Positions 18,213 through 27,706 of a stretch of DNA of 64,000 bases are shown here, in pieces. The DNA comes from Pseudomonas sp. B21-023 (GTDB taxonomy: Bacteria > Pseudomonadota > Gammaproteobacteria > Pseudomonadales > Pseudomonadaceae). Numbering within the stretch: the stretch's first letter is position 1; each line of letters opens with the position of its first letter. Location: the NCBI RefSeq assembly GCF_024749165.1, contig NZ_CP087190.1:4251501-4315500 (forward strand), in the 5' to 3' direction. Made by a program: the position numbers and the translations under genes. Under the pieces are notes generated by a model that was not told the DNA's origin, did no database searches, and saw only the letters and a list, made by a program, of their open reading frames with translations.

Positions 18213-18731
18213 TCACTTCTTCGCCGGGGCCTTGCCGGCGCTTGGGTCCAGTTCCTTGGTCATGTCTTCGAGCAGCTTGTTGACCACTGGCACGGCCGGT
18301 TCCAGGCTCTGCTGGGTCAGCTGGGCGGACTGCTGGGTGACCTTGGGCATTTCCCGCAGGACCTTCTTGCCCAGCGGCGATTCGTAGAACTTGACCAGAT
18401 CGTTCAGCTCGGCCTCGGTGAAGGTCGCGGTGTACAGGTCGACCATCTTCGGCTTGAGTTTTTTCCAGCCGATGGCGTTGTCCAGGGCGGCGTTGGCCTT
18501 GGCCTGGTAGCTGTCGAGCACGGTTTTCTTGGAGGCCGGCGCCTTGGTCTGCTCGAAGCGCTGGGCGAACATCTGCTGGACCTGCATGTACACCGGGGTG
18601 CCCAGCTTGTCGGCATTGGCCAGGGTCAGGAATTTCTCGGCGGCAGCGTTGTGGGCTGGAGTGGCGGCGAGTACCTGGCCGCTGGCGCAAACCAGGGCAA
18701 CGGCGGCACAGAGGACACGGAGACGGGTCAT
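18213..18731 (-). CDS. Periplasmic DUF2059 protein
   Basis: 172 residues. A signal peptide of about 22 residues ends in GQVLA-ATP. The body is helical with the DUF2059 pattern (AELNDLVKFYESPLGKKVLREMP). It is conserved in pseudomonads with no known function. AAGGA sits eight bases before the ATG. The tail is Lys/Ala-rich. Confidence 0.9.
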   Translation of the reverse strand: MTRLRVLCAAVALVCASGQVLAATPAHNAAAEKFLTLANADKLGTPVYMQVQQMFAQRFEQTKAPASKKTVLDSYQAKANAALDNAIGWKKLKPKMVDLYTATFTEAELNDLVKFYESPLGKKVLREMPKVTQQSAQLTQQSLEPAVPVVNKLLEDMTKELDPSAGKAPAKK

Positions 18732-18884
18732 TGCATTTCCTTCAAGAAAGGGAGGCGAGTACCTCAGAGTAGAGCATTCTGCGCTGTGATGGCGAAGTGC
18801 TCAAGTGGCACGACGAGCGATGGAACCGCTCTGTCGAATCAGGGCCTAAACTGCGATTTCGAACCACAAAGGAGTGAGCGCAGC

Positions 18885-20279
18885 ATGAGCCGTATCGAGA
18901 CAGACAGCCTGGGCCCGGTCGAAGTTCCAGAGGGCGCCTACTGGGGTGCGCAAACCCAGCGTTCGCTGATCAACTTCGCCATTGGCAAGGAGCGCATGCC
19001 GCTCGCGGTGCTGCACGCCCTGGCGCTGGTCAAGAAAGCCGCTGCCCGGGTCAACGACCGCAACGGCGACCTGCCCGCCGACATCGCCCGCCTGATCGAG
19101 CAGGCCGCCGACGAAGTGCTCGACGGCGAACACGACGACCAGTTTCCGCTGGTGGTGTGGCAGACCGGCAGCGGCACCCAGAGCAACATGAACGTCAACG
19201 AGGTGATCGCTGGCCGCGCCAACGAGCTGGCCGGCAAGGGACGCGGCGGCAAGGTGCCGGTGCACCCCAACGATCACGTCAACCGCTCGCAGAGCTCCAA
19301 TGACTGCTTCCCCACCGCCATGCACATCGCCGCGGCCCAGGCGGTGCATGAGAAACTGCTGCCGGCGATCGCCGAACTGTCGGCTGGCCTGGCCGAGCTG
19401 TCGGCGCGCCACTCGCACCTGGTGAAAACCGGGCGCACGCACATGATGGACGCCACGCCGATCACCTTCGGCCAGGAGGTCTCGGCCTTCGTCGCCCAGC
19501 TCGACTACGCCCAGCGCGCCATCCGCGCGACCTTGCCGGCGGTTTGCGAGCTGGCCCAGGGCGGCACCGCCGTGGGCACCGGGCTCAATGCCCCGCACGG
19601 TTTCGCCGAAGCCATCGCCGCGGAGCTGGCGGCCTTGTCCGGCCTGCCATTCGTCACCGCGCCGAACAAGTTCGCCGCCCTGGCCGGCCATGAGCCGCTG
19701 ACCAGCCTGGCCGGGGCGCTGAAGACCCTCGCCGTGGCCCTGATGAAGATCGCCAACGACCTGCGGCTGCTGGGTTCCGGCCCGCGCGCGGGGATTGCCG
19801 AGGTACGCCTGCCAGCCAACGAGCCAGGGAGTTCGATCATGCCCGGCAAGGTCAACCCGACGCAGTGCGAGGCCTTGTCAATGCTGGCCTGCCAGGTGCT
19901 GGGCAACGATACGGCAATCGGCTTTGCCGCAAGCCAGGGCCACCTGCAACTGAACGTGTTCAAACCGGTAATCATCCACAACCTGCTGCAGTCGATCGAA
20001 CTGCTGGCCGATGGTTGCAGCAACTTCCAGCAGCACTGCGTGGCCGGCATCGAGCCGGATGCCGAGCAGATGGCGGCGCACCTGGAGCGTGGATTGATGC
20101 TGGTGACAGCGCTGAACCCGCACATTGGCTACGACAAGGCGGCGGAAATCGCCAAGAAAGCCTATGCCGAGGGCAAGACCCTGCGCGAGGCGGCGCTGGA
20201 GCTCAAGTACCTGACCAACGAGCAGTTCGACCAGTGGGTGCGACCAGAGAACATGCTGGCACCGGGTGGCAAGGGCTGA
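18885..20279 (+). CDS. fumC: Fumarate hydratase, class II
   Basis: 464 residues. The Fe-independent class II enzyme hydrates fumarate to malate in the TCA cycle. Signatures are SGTQSNMNVNEV, HPNDHVNRSQSSND, TGRTHMMDATP and the superfamily loop GSSIMPGKVNPTQCE with the catalytic Ser. The ATG at 18885 (MSRIETDSLGPVEVP) follows AAAGGAG; a longer in-frame extension runs antisense to the DUF2059 gene and is not real. It is monocistronic, followed by a REP pair. Confidence 0.97.
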   Translation: MSRIETDSLGPVEVPEGAYWGAQTQRSLINFAIGKERMPLAVLHALALVKKAAARVNDRNGDLPADIARLIEQAADEVLDGEHDDQFPLVVWQTGSGTQSNMNVNEVIAGRANELAGKGRGGKVPVHPNDHVNRSQSSNDCFPTAMHIAAAQAVHEKLLPAIAELSAGLAELSARHSHLVKTGRTHMMDATPITFGQEVSAFVAQLDYAQRAIRATLPAVCELAQGGTAVGTGLNAPHGFAEAIAAELAALSGLPFVTAPNKFAALAGHEPLTSLAGALKTLAVALMKIANDLRLLGSGPRAGIAEVRLPANEPGSSIMPGKVNPTQCEALSMLACQVLGNDTAIGFAASQGHLQLNVFKPVIIHNLLQSIELLADGCSNFQQHCVAGIEPDAEQMAAHLERGLMLVTALNPHIGYDKAAEIAKKAYAEGKTLREAALELKYLTNEQFDQWVRPENMLAPGGKG

Positions 20280-20285
20280 GCTCTT

Positions 20286-20371
20286 TATCGCCGGCAAGCC
20301 AGCTCCTACAGGGATCGCACAACATTCAGGCCTGTGGTGATCCTGTGGGAGCTGGCTTGCCGGCGATGGGG
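20286..20371. repeat. REP inverted pair after fumC
   Basis: ATCGCCGGCAAGCCAGCTCCTACA (20288-20311) and TGTGGGAGCTGGCTTGCCGGCGAT (20344-20367) form an inverted pair between the convergent fumC and EamA genes. Confidence 0.8.
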
Positions 20372-20384
20372 CCGGAGCAAGCGA

Positions 20385-21347
20385 TCAATGAACCTGGGCC
20401 AACCGCGCCCGCCTCGCACGCCACCCGGCCACCAGCGATGGCCCCAGCGCCACCAGCGCCGAGCCGGACACCACGGTCACCGCCCCTACATAGCCCAGGG
20501 CATTAATGTCCTCGGCGTGCACATACTCCGGCCACACCAGTGCCGCCACTGCCACCGCGACAAAGGTCACCAGCGGGGTCAGCGCCAGGGTGGCACTGAC
20601 CCGCGACGCTTCCCAGTGCGCCAACGCCTCGGCAAACGCGCCATAGGCCACCAGCGTATTCAGGCAACAGGCCAGCAACAGCCAGCCCTGCACCGGGGTC
20701 AGCTGCAACGCCTCCAGTGGGTGTACCCAAGGCGTGAGCAGTGCAGCGCAACTGAGGTAAATCACCATCATCACCTGCTGTGAATGCCACACGGTCAACA
20801 GTTGCTTCTGGCTGAGGGCATAGAAAACCCAGATGCTGGTGGCCAGCAGAATGGTCAGCACGCCGGTGGTGTAGGTACCCAGTGAGGTCAGCAGCTCTTC
20901 GAGGCGCTGGTTGAAGAACAGCCCAAAACCCGCCAGCAGAATCAGCAGGCCCACCCCCTGCCCCAGACTGAAGCGCTCGCGGAACACGAACACGCTGGCC
21001 ACCAGCAACAGCACCGGGCCGACCTGCACCACCAGTTGCGCGGTACCGGGGCTGAGCAGGTTGAGGCCGATCAGGTACAGCACGTAGTTGCCCATCAGGC
21101 CAAGCACAGCCACCACTACCAGGCCTTTGCCCCTGGGTGCCAGCCGTGTGAACGACGGCAAGCGCCGTTTGGCTGCCAGCCAGGCAAACAGCAGGCCACC
21201 GGAAACCAGCAGGCGGTACCAGGTGACGGTGATCGGGTCGACCACCTGCAATACCTGCTTGAGCTTGATCGGTAAGATGCCCCAGAGCAGCGCGGTCAGA
21301 AGTGCCAGGAACATGCCATAGCTCCAGCGCCCGGAAGTGGTGTGCAT
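20385..21347 (-). CDS. EamA (DMT) family permease, RarD-like
   Basis: 320 residues, ten hydrophobic segments arranged as two EamA repeats (LLTALLWGILPIKLK in repeat 1, ATSIWVFYALSQKQLL in repeat 2). It is an inner-membrane exporter of unknown small molecule. The ATG at 21347 is preceded by GAGG at five bases; the upstream TTG in the same frame is less likely. Convergent with fumC. Confidence 0.88.
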   Translation of the reverse strand: MHTTSGRWSYGMFLALLTALLWGILPIKLKQVLQVVDPITVTWYRLLVSGGLLFAWLAAKRRLPSFTRLAPRGKGLVVVAVLGLMGNYVLYLIGLNLLSPGTAQLVVQVGPVLLLVASVFVFRERFSLGQGVGLLILLAGFGLFFNQRLEELLTSLGTYTTGVLTILLATSIWVFYALSQKQLLTVWHSQQVMMVIYLSCAALLTPWVHPLEALQLTPVQGWLLLACCLNTLVAYGAFAEALAHWEASRVSATLALTPLVTFVAVAVAALVWPEYVHAEDINALGYVGAVTVVSGSALVALGPSLVAGWRARRARLAQVH

Positions 21348-21494
21348 AGTGTCCTCGGTCAAGCCCGTGGTGGGGGTGATTGAATTCTACGGGCTTGGAG
21401 GGCAGTGACGGGGAAGTGTGCAGAGAAAAGAATTCATCAGGTCATTCCCTCGCGGCATGCGATACTTCAGCCGTTGGGGCCTCCCACGATGGAG

Positions 21495-22730
21495 TTATTT
21501 TTCTACCGACACGGCCCGAACAGGCAGTGCGCCGCACCTGCAGACGACAGAGTCCCCCGTTCGCGGGTAAGCATGCGTCAGGCTTTCCCACATGTAGTGA
21601 AAATCGCCTTGAGTTGGTCGATGACGGAGCACGAAGGCTCGGGTTTCAGGCAATTCCAGCCCCATGCGCACGGCATAATGGGTGTAGCCGATTTCAAAAG
21701 TCCACTGGGCGCTCGCCTTGATGCCGGGGTAGCCTGTGGCAATGTCAGGCATCAATTTGATGTTTTCATAGCGGCTATGGAACTCCATTGCCTGGATAAG
21801 TCGCCTTTGCGCCTGCACGTCCTTATCCGTATAAAGATCAATGCCATGCAACAGCGCCGTTTCAGCGACATTGATGGTCGCCGCCAAGCCATAGGCCGTG
21901 TGGGCAAAATCCCGACAACTCTCGACGTTCATCCCTTCAATAAAGCGACGGGGTCCATACCAGACTTCACGAAGCTGGTCTTCTGTCGCAGGCGGCAACC
22001 AATTGGGAAGCGTGAGCGGAAACGGCCCATCGGTCTCCAGATAAATAGACGCAACGGTATGGTCTTTCCAAAGGCTTATGCACCTTGAAAACAGCGCGGC
22101 ATCATCGGTAAATATGGCGATGTAAAAAAGCGCCTCGATGCCGGTAGAACGCCAGTTTCCGGGTCTGGTATTGAGGTTCCAGCCGTCCCGGTGAAACAAA
22201 CGCTCGATGGTTGGCTTGAACTGCCCCAACAGCATGGTCTTGCACGCTGCAATACCTTGCGCTGACCAGCCTGATTCACAATGGGCGAGGATCTCAGCGG
22301 CACAGGTGAAGTTGGCCCCAGCCCACGATGCCTGCAGGCGCGCATTCGAACCATCAAACCCCTCCGTGAACACGGCAGACCAAGCGTCAATGATCCGGAT
22401 CGCAGCGTCGGCATGCCCTTGATCCCCGGTGACCAGCCAAAGCAACGCCTGCGCGTAGGCGGCCTGACTATCACGCGTCTGATCGGTACAACCGCAATCC
22501 GGGTTACTGAAACTGCCGCAGATTACCTGGGTTCTTGGTTTGGCTTGCCACGCCATGGAGCCACGCCCCAAGTAATCATCTCTGACTTTCTCAAAAGCGC
22601 TTTTCCATGGTTCCTTATCGCGGTTACTGCGCACGAAAGTGCTGAGGTAATGAACATTGATCTTGATGCCCGGGTGCACGATGGTCACGGGAACATCTGT
22701 CCGGGTTGCGGCTAGCGTATTCATTGTCAT
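21495..22730 (-). CDS. Alginate-lyase-domain-like protein without signal peptide
   Basis: About 411 residues. The central part resembles the alginate lyase (PF05426) alpha/alpha barrel: SWAGANFTCAAEIL, RPGNWRSTGIEALFYIAIFTDD with the Asn/Arg-rich active-site face, and EIGYTHYAVRMGLELPET near the end. No N-terminal signal peptide is visible, unlike periplasmic AlgL. Starts are possible at 22730 or 22724 behind CAGGAGACAG. Base composition is clearly lower in G+C than its neighbours, and it sits alone between core genes, suggesting acquisition. Substrate and location are unknown; lyase activity is inferred from resemblance only. Confidence 0.65.
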   Translation of the reverse strand: MTMNTLAATRTDVPVTIVHPGIKINVHYLSTFVRSNRDKEPWKSAFEKVRDDYLGRGSMAWQAKPRTQVICGSFSNPDCGCTDQTRDSQAAYAQALLWLVTGDQGHADAAIRIIDAWSAVFTEGFDGSNARLQASWAGANFTCAAEILAHCESGWSAQGIAACKTMLLGQFKPTIERLFHRDGWNLNTRPGNWRSTGIEALFYIAIFTDDAALFSRCISLWKDHTVASIYLETDGPFPLTLPNWLPPATEDQLREVWYGPRRFIEGMNVESCRDFAHTAYGLAATINVAETALLHGIDLYTDKDVQAQRRLIQAMEFHSRYENIKLMPDIATGYPGIKASAQWTFEIGYTHYAVRMGLELPETRAFVLRHRPTQGDFHYMWESLTHAYPRTGDSVVCRCGALPVRAVSVEK

Positions 22731-22846
22731 CTGTCTCCTGATAAAGGGTTCAGGTAGAAGACACTCGTACACGATATCCCGCAACTCACAGAAATGTCAG
22801 GTTATCAAGCCATGGGCAAGATCCTTATCGCAAAGGTCTCCCCTGA

Positions 22847-24337
22847 TTATTTCTTGTTCTTGGCAAACGCTGCCTCCAGCGCCTCATTGATCGTGCGCAG
22901 CACCTTTACCCGCGCCCAGCGCTTGTCGTTGGCCTCCACCAAGGTCCACGGCGCGATCTCGGTGCTGGTGCGGTCGACCATGTCGCCCACCGCTTCGGAA
23001 TAGACATCCCACTTGTCGCGGTTGCGCCAGTCTTCCTCGGTGATCTTGTAGCGCTTGAACGGGATCTGCTCGCGCTCCTCGAACCGCTCGAGCTGGGTTT
23101 GCTGGTCGATGGCCAGCCAGAACTTGACCAGCACCACGCCAGCATTGCTCAGTTGCTCCTCGAAATCGTTGATCTCGCCGTAGGCGCGCATCCAGTCCGC
23201 CGGGCTGCAGAAGCCCTCGACCCGCTCCACCAGCACCCGGCCATACCAGGAGCGGTCGAAGACGGTGAATTTGCCGCGCGCCGGAATGTGCCGCCAGAAC
23301 CGCCAGAGGTACGGCTGGGCACGCTCTTCCTCGGTGGGCGCGGCAATCGGTACGATGCGGTACTGGCGCGGGTCCAGCGCCGCCGCCACGCGGCGAATGG
23401 CCCCGCCCTTGCCGGCAGCGTCGTTACCTTCGAAAACCGCCACCAGCGCATGCCGGCGCATGTGCTTGTTACGCAAAAGCCCCGCCAGGCGTGCCTGCTC
23501 GGTGACCAGCTGCTCTTCGTAATCGCGTTTGTCCAGGCGCTTGCTCAGGTCAAGTGCGCCCAGCAGGCTCTTCTGGTCAATGCTGCGCCCCAGCGGTGTC
23601 ACATTGCCCTGGTGCTTGAGTGGCTTGTTGTCCAGCGCCGCCTGCAGGCTCTCCAACAGAATGCGCCCCACCGCGAGGCTGCGGTAATACGGATCGACGC
23701 CCTCGATCACGTGCCAAGGCGCGTAGTCGCGACTGGTACGACGCAGCACCCGCTCGCCGAAGCGCACGAAGCGGTCGTAGGTTTGCGACTGCTGCCAGTC
23801 CAGCGGGCTGATGCGCCAGTTGTGCAGCGGGTCTTCCTTGAGCGCCTTGAGCCGCGCCTTCATCTGTTTCTTGGACAAGTGGAACCAGAACTTGATGATC
23901 AGCGCGCCCTCGTCGCACAGCATCTGCTCCAGGCGCTCGGCGCCAGCGATGGCCTGGTCGAGCACCGCGTCCTTGAACTGGCCGTGCACCCGCCCTTCGA
24001 GCATCTGGCTGTACCAGTTGCCGAAGAACACGCCCATCCGCCCTTTCGGTGGCAGCGCCCGCCAGTAGCGCCAGGCCGGCGGGCGGGCCAGCTCTTCGTC
24101 GGTCTGCTGGTCGAAGGTGCGGACCTCGATCAGCCGCGGGTCCATCCATTCATTGAGCAGCTTGACCGTCTCGCCCTTGCCGGCGCCCTCGATGCCGTTG
24201 ATCAGCACGATCACCGGAAAGCGTGCCTGCTGCTTGAGTTCGTACTGGGCTTCGAGCAGGGCCTCGCGCAGGGCGGGCACTTCGGCTTCGTAGGTGTCCT
24301 TGTCGATGCTGTGACCGATTTCGGCGGATTCGAACAT
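22847..24337 (-). CDS. pap: Polyphosphate:AMP phosphotransferase (class II PPK2)
   Basis: 496 residues, two tandem PPK2 domains. It transfers phosphate from polyphosphate to AMP to give ADP. The N-half has a P-loop-like GIEGAGKGE but reads FFGNWYSQ where the C-half has FDRSWYGR; the C-half has P-loop GNDAAGKGG. In the studied P. aeruginosa PAP the C-terminal domain is the active one, which fits. The ATG at 24337 follows AAGGAGCCCTCC. Upstream frame is antisense to mnmC. Confidence 0.93.
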   Translation of the reverse strand: MFESAEIGHSIDKDTYEAEVPALREALLEAQYELKQQARFPVIVLINGIEGAGKGETVKLLNEWMDPRLIEVRTFDQQTDEELARPPAWRYWRALPPKGRMGVFFGNWYSQMLEGRVHGQFKDAVLDQAIAGAERLEQMLCDEGALIIKFWFHLSKKQMKARLKALKEDPLHNWRISPLDWQQSQTYDRFVRFGERVLRRTSRDYAPWHVIEGVDPYYRSLAVGRILLESLQAALDNKPLKHQGNVTPLGRSIDQKSLLGALDLSKRLDKRDYEEQLVTEQARLAGLLRNKHMRRHALVAVFEGNDAAGKGGAIRRVAAALDPRQYRIVPIAAPTEEERAQPYLWRFWRHIPARGKFTVFDRSWYGRVLVERVEGFCSPADWMRAYGEINDFEEQLSNAGVVLVKFWLAIDQQTQLERFEEREQIPFKRYKITEEDWRNRDKWDVYSEAVGDMVDRTSTEIAPWTLVEANDKRWARVKVLRTINEALEAAFAKNKK

Positions 24338-24490
24338 GGAGGGCTCCTTCAATGGATAAGCAAGATTAGCGGATCGAGGAGGATTTTTGCGCCCTCTGCG
24401 CTCACCATCGCGACACCAGGCCGCTGCCACGAACGACGCAAGCGTCTGCAGATCGCTTAAGATCCCCCCTTTGTTGCAACCGAGCCGACC

Positions 24491-26461
24491 ATGTCCGACA
24501 CCCTCCCCCCTACACAGGCCCAGATCGACTGGGATGACCAGGGCCGTCCCCACTCCCGGCAATACGATGATGTCTACTTCGCCATCAACGAAGGCATCGA
24601 CGAGACCCTGCATGTGTTCATCGAGCAGAACCACCTGCGCCAGCGCTTCGCCGAGCTGCAGCCGCATGCCTGCCTGGTGATCGGTGAAACGGGTTTTGGC
24701 ACCGGCATGAACTTCTTCTGTGCCTGGCAACTGTTCGCGGAGCTTGCGCCCGCCGAGGCGCGACTGCATTTCGTCAGCGTCGAGAAGTACCCGCTGGCCC
24801 GCGACGACCTGGCCCGCGCCATGCAACTGTGGCCGGAGCTGGCCGCCTTCACCCAGCCGTTGCTGGAACAGTACGTGGCGATCCACCCAGGCTTCCAGCA
24901 ATTCAGCCTCGCCGGTGGCCGCGTCACCCTGACCCTGATGATCGGCGACGCGCTGGAACAGTTGCCTCAGCTCGATGCCCGCATCGACGCCTGGTTCCTC
25001 GATGGCTTCGCCCCGGCAAAGAACCCCGACATGTGGACGCCGGAACTGTTCGCCCAGCTGGCGCGGCTGTCGCACCCCGGCACTACCCTGGGTACCTTCA
25101 CCACCACCGGCTGGGTGCGTCGCTCGCTGATCGAGGCCGGCTTTACCATGAAGAAAGTGCCGGGCATCGGCAAGAAGTGGGAAGTGATGCACGGGGTCTA
25201 CAGCGGTGCGCCGGCCACTGGCGCACCACCCTGGTACGCACACCCGACAGCCGCATCGGGGCCACGCGAAGCGCTGGTGATCGGCGCCGGCCTGGCCGGC
25301 AGCGCCACCGCCCAGAGCCTGGCAGCACGGGGCTGGCAGGTCTGCGTGCTGGAGCGCCACGACGGCCCGGCCCGGGAGGCCTCGGGCAATCCACAAGGTG
25401 TGCTGTACCTGAAGCTTTCCGCCCACGGCACAGCCCTTTCGCAGATGATCCTCGCCGGCTTCGGCTACACCCGCCGCTGGCTCGAGCACCTGCAGCATGG
25501 CCAGGACTGGGAGGCCTGCGGCGTATTGCAACTGGCTTTCGATGACCAGGAGAACGCGCGCCAGGCCAAGCTGGCCGCGGCCTTTGACAACAGCCTGCTA
25601 CAGCGCCTGGAGCGCGCCCAGGCCGAAGCCATCGCCGGGGTCGCGTTGCCCAGCGGCGGCCTGTACTACCCAGAAGGTGGCTGGGTGCACCCACCTGCGC
25701 TGTGCCAGGCCCAACTGGATCACCCGCGTATCCGCCTGCTTACCCACGCCGATGTGCTCGAACTGCGCCGTTCCGATGGACTGTGGCAGGCCTGGGAAGG
25801 TGAGCGCCTGTTGGCCAGCGCACCACTGGTGGTGCTGGCCGGCGCCGCCGAGATCCGTAGTTTCCCGGCGTGCGCCGGGCTGCCGCTCAAGCGCATTCGT
25901 GGGCAGATCACCCGCCTGCCCGTGACCGAAGGCAGCCGTGCGCTGCGCACCGTGGTCTGTGCCGACGGCTACGTGGCACCCCCGCGAGGGGACGAGCACA
26001 CCCTTGGCGCCAGCTTCGACTTCAACAGCGAAGACCTGGCACCGACTGTGGCCGAGCATCAGGGTAACCTGGCACTGCTCGATGATATCTCGCCAGACCT
26101 CGCCACCCGCCTGTGCACCGCCGAGCTGGACCCGGCACAGTTGCAGGGTCGGGCGGCGTTTCGCTGCACCAGCCCGGATTACCTGCCCATCGTCGGGCCG
26201 ATGGCCGATGTCGAGGCGTTCAACGAGGCTTACGCCATGCTGGGCAAGGATGCGCGGCAGGTACCGGACGTGGCCTGCCCGTGGCTGGAGGGGTTGTACG
26301 TGAACAGTGGGCACGGCTCGCGCGGCCTGATCACAGCGCCGTTGTCTGGTGAGTTGATTGCGGCGTGGGTCACTGGTGAGCCGCTGCCGGTGCCCAGGGC
26401 GGTGGCCGAGGCATGTCATCCCAACCGCTTCGCGCTGCGTCGGCTCATACGGGGCAAGTAG
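24491..26461 (+). CDS. mnmC: Bifunctional tRNA mnm5s2U34 biosynthesis protein MnmC
   Basis: 656 residues. The N-terminal methyltransferase domain (to about 240) has the SAM loop GETGFGTGMNF and WFLDGFAPAKNPDMW. The C-terminal FAD-dependent oxidase domain has VIGAGLAGSATAQSLAARGW and the closing VNSGHGSRGLITAP. It demodifies cmnm5s2U34 and methylates nm5s2U34 in tRNA anticodons. Domain order and length are normal. It is divergent from pap across a 153-bp gap and ends before a strong terminator. Confidence 0.95.
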   Translation: MSDTLPPTQAQIDWDDQGRPHSRQYDDVYFAINEGIDETLHVFIEQNHLRQRFAELQPHACLVIGETGFGTGMNFFCAWQLFAELAPAEARLHFVSVEKYPLARDDLARAMQLWPELAAFTQPLLEQYVAIHPGFQQFSLAGGRVTLTLMIGDALEQLPQLDARIDAWFLDGFAPAKNPDMWTPELFAQLARLSHPGTTLGTFTTTGWVRRSLIEAGFTMKKVPGIGKKWEVMHGVYSGAPATGAPPWYAHPTAASGPREALVIGAGLAGSATAQSLAARGWQVCVLERHDGPAREASGNPQGVLYLKLSAHGTALSQMILAGFGYTRRWLEHLQHGQDWEACGVLQLAFDDQENARQAKLAAAFDNSLLQRLERAQAEAIAGVALPSGGLYYPEGGWVHPPALCQAQLDHPRIRLLTHADVLELRRSDGLWQAWEGERLLASAPLVVLAGAAEIRSFPACAGLPLKRIRGQITRLPVTEGSRALRTVVCADGYVAPPRGDEHTLGASFDFNSEDLAPTVAEHQGNLALLDDISPDLATRLCTAELDPAQLQGRAAFRCTSPDYLPIVGPMADVEAFNEAYAMLGKDARQVPDVACPWLEGLYVNSGHGSRGLITAPLSGELIAAWVTGEPLPVPRAVAEACHPNRFALRRLIRGK

Positions 26462-26477
26462 CGCGCCCATTGAACGC

Positions 26478-26514
26478 AAAAGGCCGCCGCATCGATCGGA
26501 TACGGCGGCCTTTT
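26478..26514. terminator. Bidirectional terminator between mnmC and the 42-codon gene
   Basis: A 12-bp perfect stem, AAAAGGCCGCCG (26478-26489) pairing with CGGCGGCCTTTT (26503-26514), has A-run and T-run ends and so can terminate both the plus-strand mnmC message and the minus-strand small gene. Confidence 0.88.
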
Positions 26515-26523
26515 GCCGAGTGC

Positions 26524-26652
26524 TCAGCGTCGACGCGGCTGGCGCTTGCGCTGTTCTTCGTCGGTCGGGATCGGCACCGGCTGCAACGGTGGCGGGAGCA
26601 GGCCCAGGGCGACAGCGAGGTCATGGAGCCAGTTGTACATGCGTTCGTTCAT
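26524..26652 (-). CDS. Conserved 42-residue small protein
   Basis: ATG at 26652 behind CAAGGGGGCAAT, stop at 26524. The product begins MNERMYNWLHDLAVALGL, continues with a Pro-rich segment (LLPPPLQPVPIP) and ends TDEEQRKRQPRRR, very basic. I recall similar short proteins in other pseudomonads, but function is unknown. The strong ribosome site, the codon-like composition and the terminator directly after it support a real gene. A TATGAT lies upstream in the 124-bp gap to the LysR gene. Confidence 0.7.
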   Translation of the reverse strand: MNERMYNWLHDLAVALGLLPPPLQPVPIPTDEEQRKRQPRRR

Positions 26653-26776
26653 ATTGCCCCCTTGACGGGTCAGCCTCTTGGTCAATCAATCTTGCGATGC
26701 GTCATACAGATCATAGTCCGATGTCTTGTATTGCGCATGCCTCTGCTTTTACAGATATGGGCGATTCTGACCCGGA

Positions 26777-27670
26777 TCAAGCGCAGATGGCAGCTTCCGA
26801 CGGTCGGTCAATCGTTTCGCTTTGTTGCAAATCAATCCAGGCCTGCAGATTGGCCCCGCGTTTGCCCTGGCGCCACATCAACCAGGTCATCGCATGATCG
26901 AACGGTGCCTGCAATCGGTGGGCACGCACCTGGTCGCGCCCTGGCAGGCTGTCGAGCATCGACTGCGCCATCAAAGCCACCCCGGCCCCGGCGATCACGC
27001 AGGCCAGCATGCTCTGGTAGGACTCGATCTCCATCACCCGGCCCATGGGCGTGTGGGCATGGGCATACCAGGCTTCCAGACGCATACGGTACGAGCAGCC
27101 CTGGCGGAAGGTGAACACCGCCTTGCCGGCGACATCCCTGGCGCTGTGCACCACCGGGTGCTCGGGGCTGGTGATCAGTACCAGCGTTTCCTCGCACAGT
27201 GGCACGCCATCCAGCCCGGCCAGGTTGAGCGGGCCGTCGACCAACGCCGCGTCCAACCGATGGCTGAGCACGCCTTCGAGCAGTTCGGCACTAGGCGCCG
27301 CCTGGACCTGCAGGTTCACTGCTGGATAGGCCTGGTGATAACGCGCCAGTAGCGCTGGCAAGTGGATGGCCGCCGTGCTGTACATGGTGCCCAGCACGAA
27401 ATCTCCAGCTGGCTGGCCACCCTGCACCGCCGCGAGCGCCTCGTCACGAAGGTTGGACAGGCGTTGAGCATAATCCAGCAGTACCTTGCCAGCCGGCGAT
27501 AACTGCAAACGCTGGCGCTCGCGCAGGAACAGTTCCACCCCCAGTTGCTCCTCGAGCTGACGCAGGCGTGTCGACAGGTTCGACGGCACCCGGTGCAAGC
27601 GTTCGGCGGCGCGGGTCAATGACCCTTCCTCGGCCACGGCCTGGAAGATGCGCAGTTGGCTGAACTCCAT
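26777..27670 (-). CDS. LysR-type regulator (PtrR/YneJ-like)
   Basis: 297 residues. The N-terminal winged HTH (FSQLRIFQAVAEEGSLTRAAERLHRVPSNLSTRLRQLE) resembles PtrR/YneJ, notably the HRVPSNL recognition-helix segment. The effector domain follows from about residue 90. The ATG at 27670 has GGAGA seven bases upstream. It is divergent from an MFS permease gene, with a palindromic T-N11-A site between, so it probably controls that gene and itself. Effector unknown. Confidence 0.87.
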   Translation of the reverse strand: MEFSQLRIFQAVAEEGSLTRAAERLHRVPSNLSTRLRQLEEQLGVELFLRERQRLQLSPAGKVLLDYAQRLSNLRDEALAAVQGGQPAGDFVLGTMYSTAAIHLPALLARYHQAYPAVNLQVQAAPSAELLEGVLSHRLDAALVDGPLNLAGLDGVPLCEETLVLITSPEHPVVHSARDVAGKAVFTFRQGCSYRMRLEAWYAHAHTPMGRVMEIESYQSMLACVIAGAGVALMAQSMLDSLPGRDQVRAHRLQAPFDHAMTWLMWRQGKRGANLQAWIDLQQSETIDRPSEAAICA

Positions 27671-27706
27671 GAGATTCTCCAAAACAGAACAACTTAATCA
27701 TCATTA

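Noticed and set aside
18123..18884. Apparent 250-residue N-terminal extension of fumC
   Set aside because: It is antisense to the DUF2059 gene, and the FumC family N-terminus begins at 18885 behind AAAGGAG.
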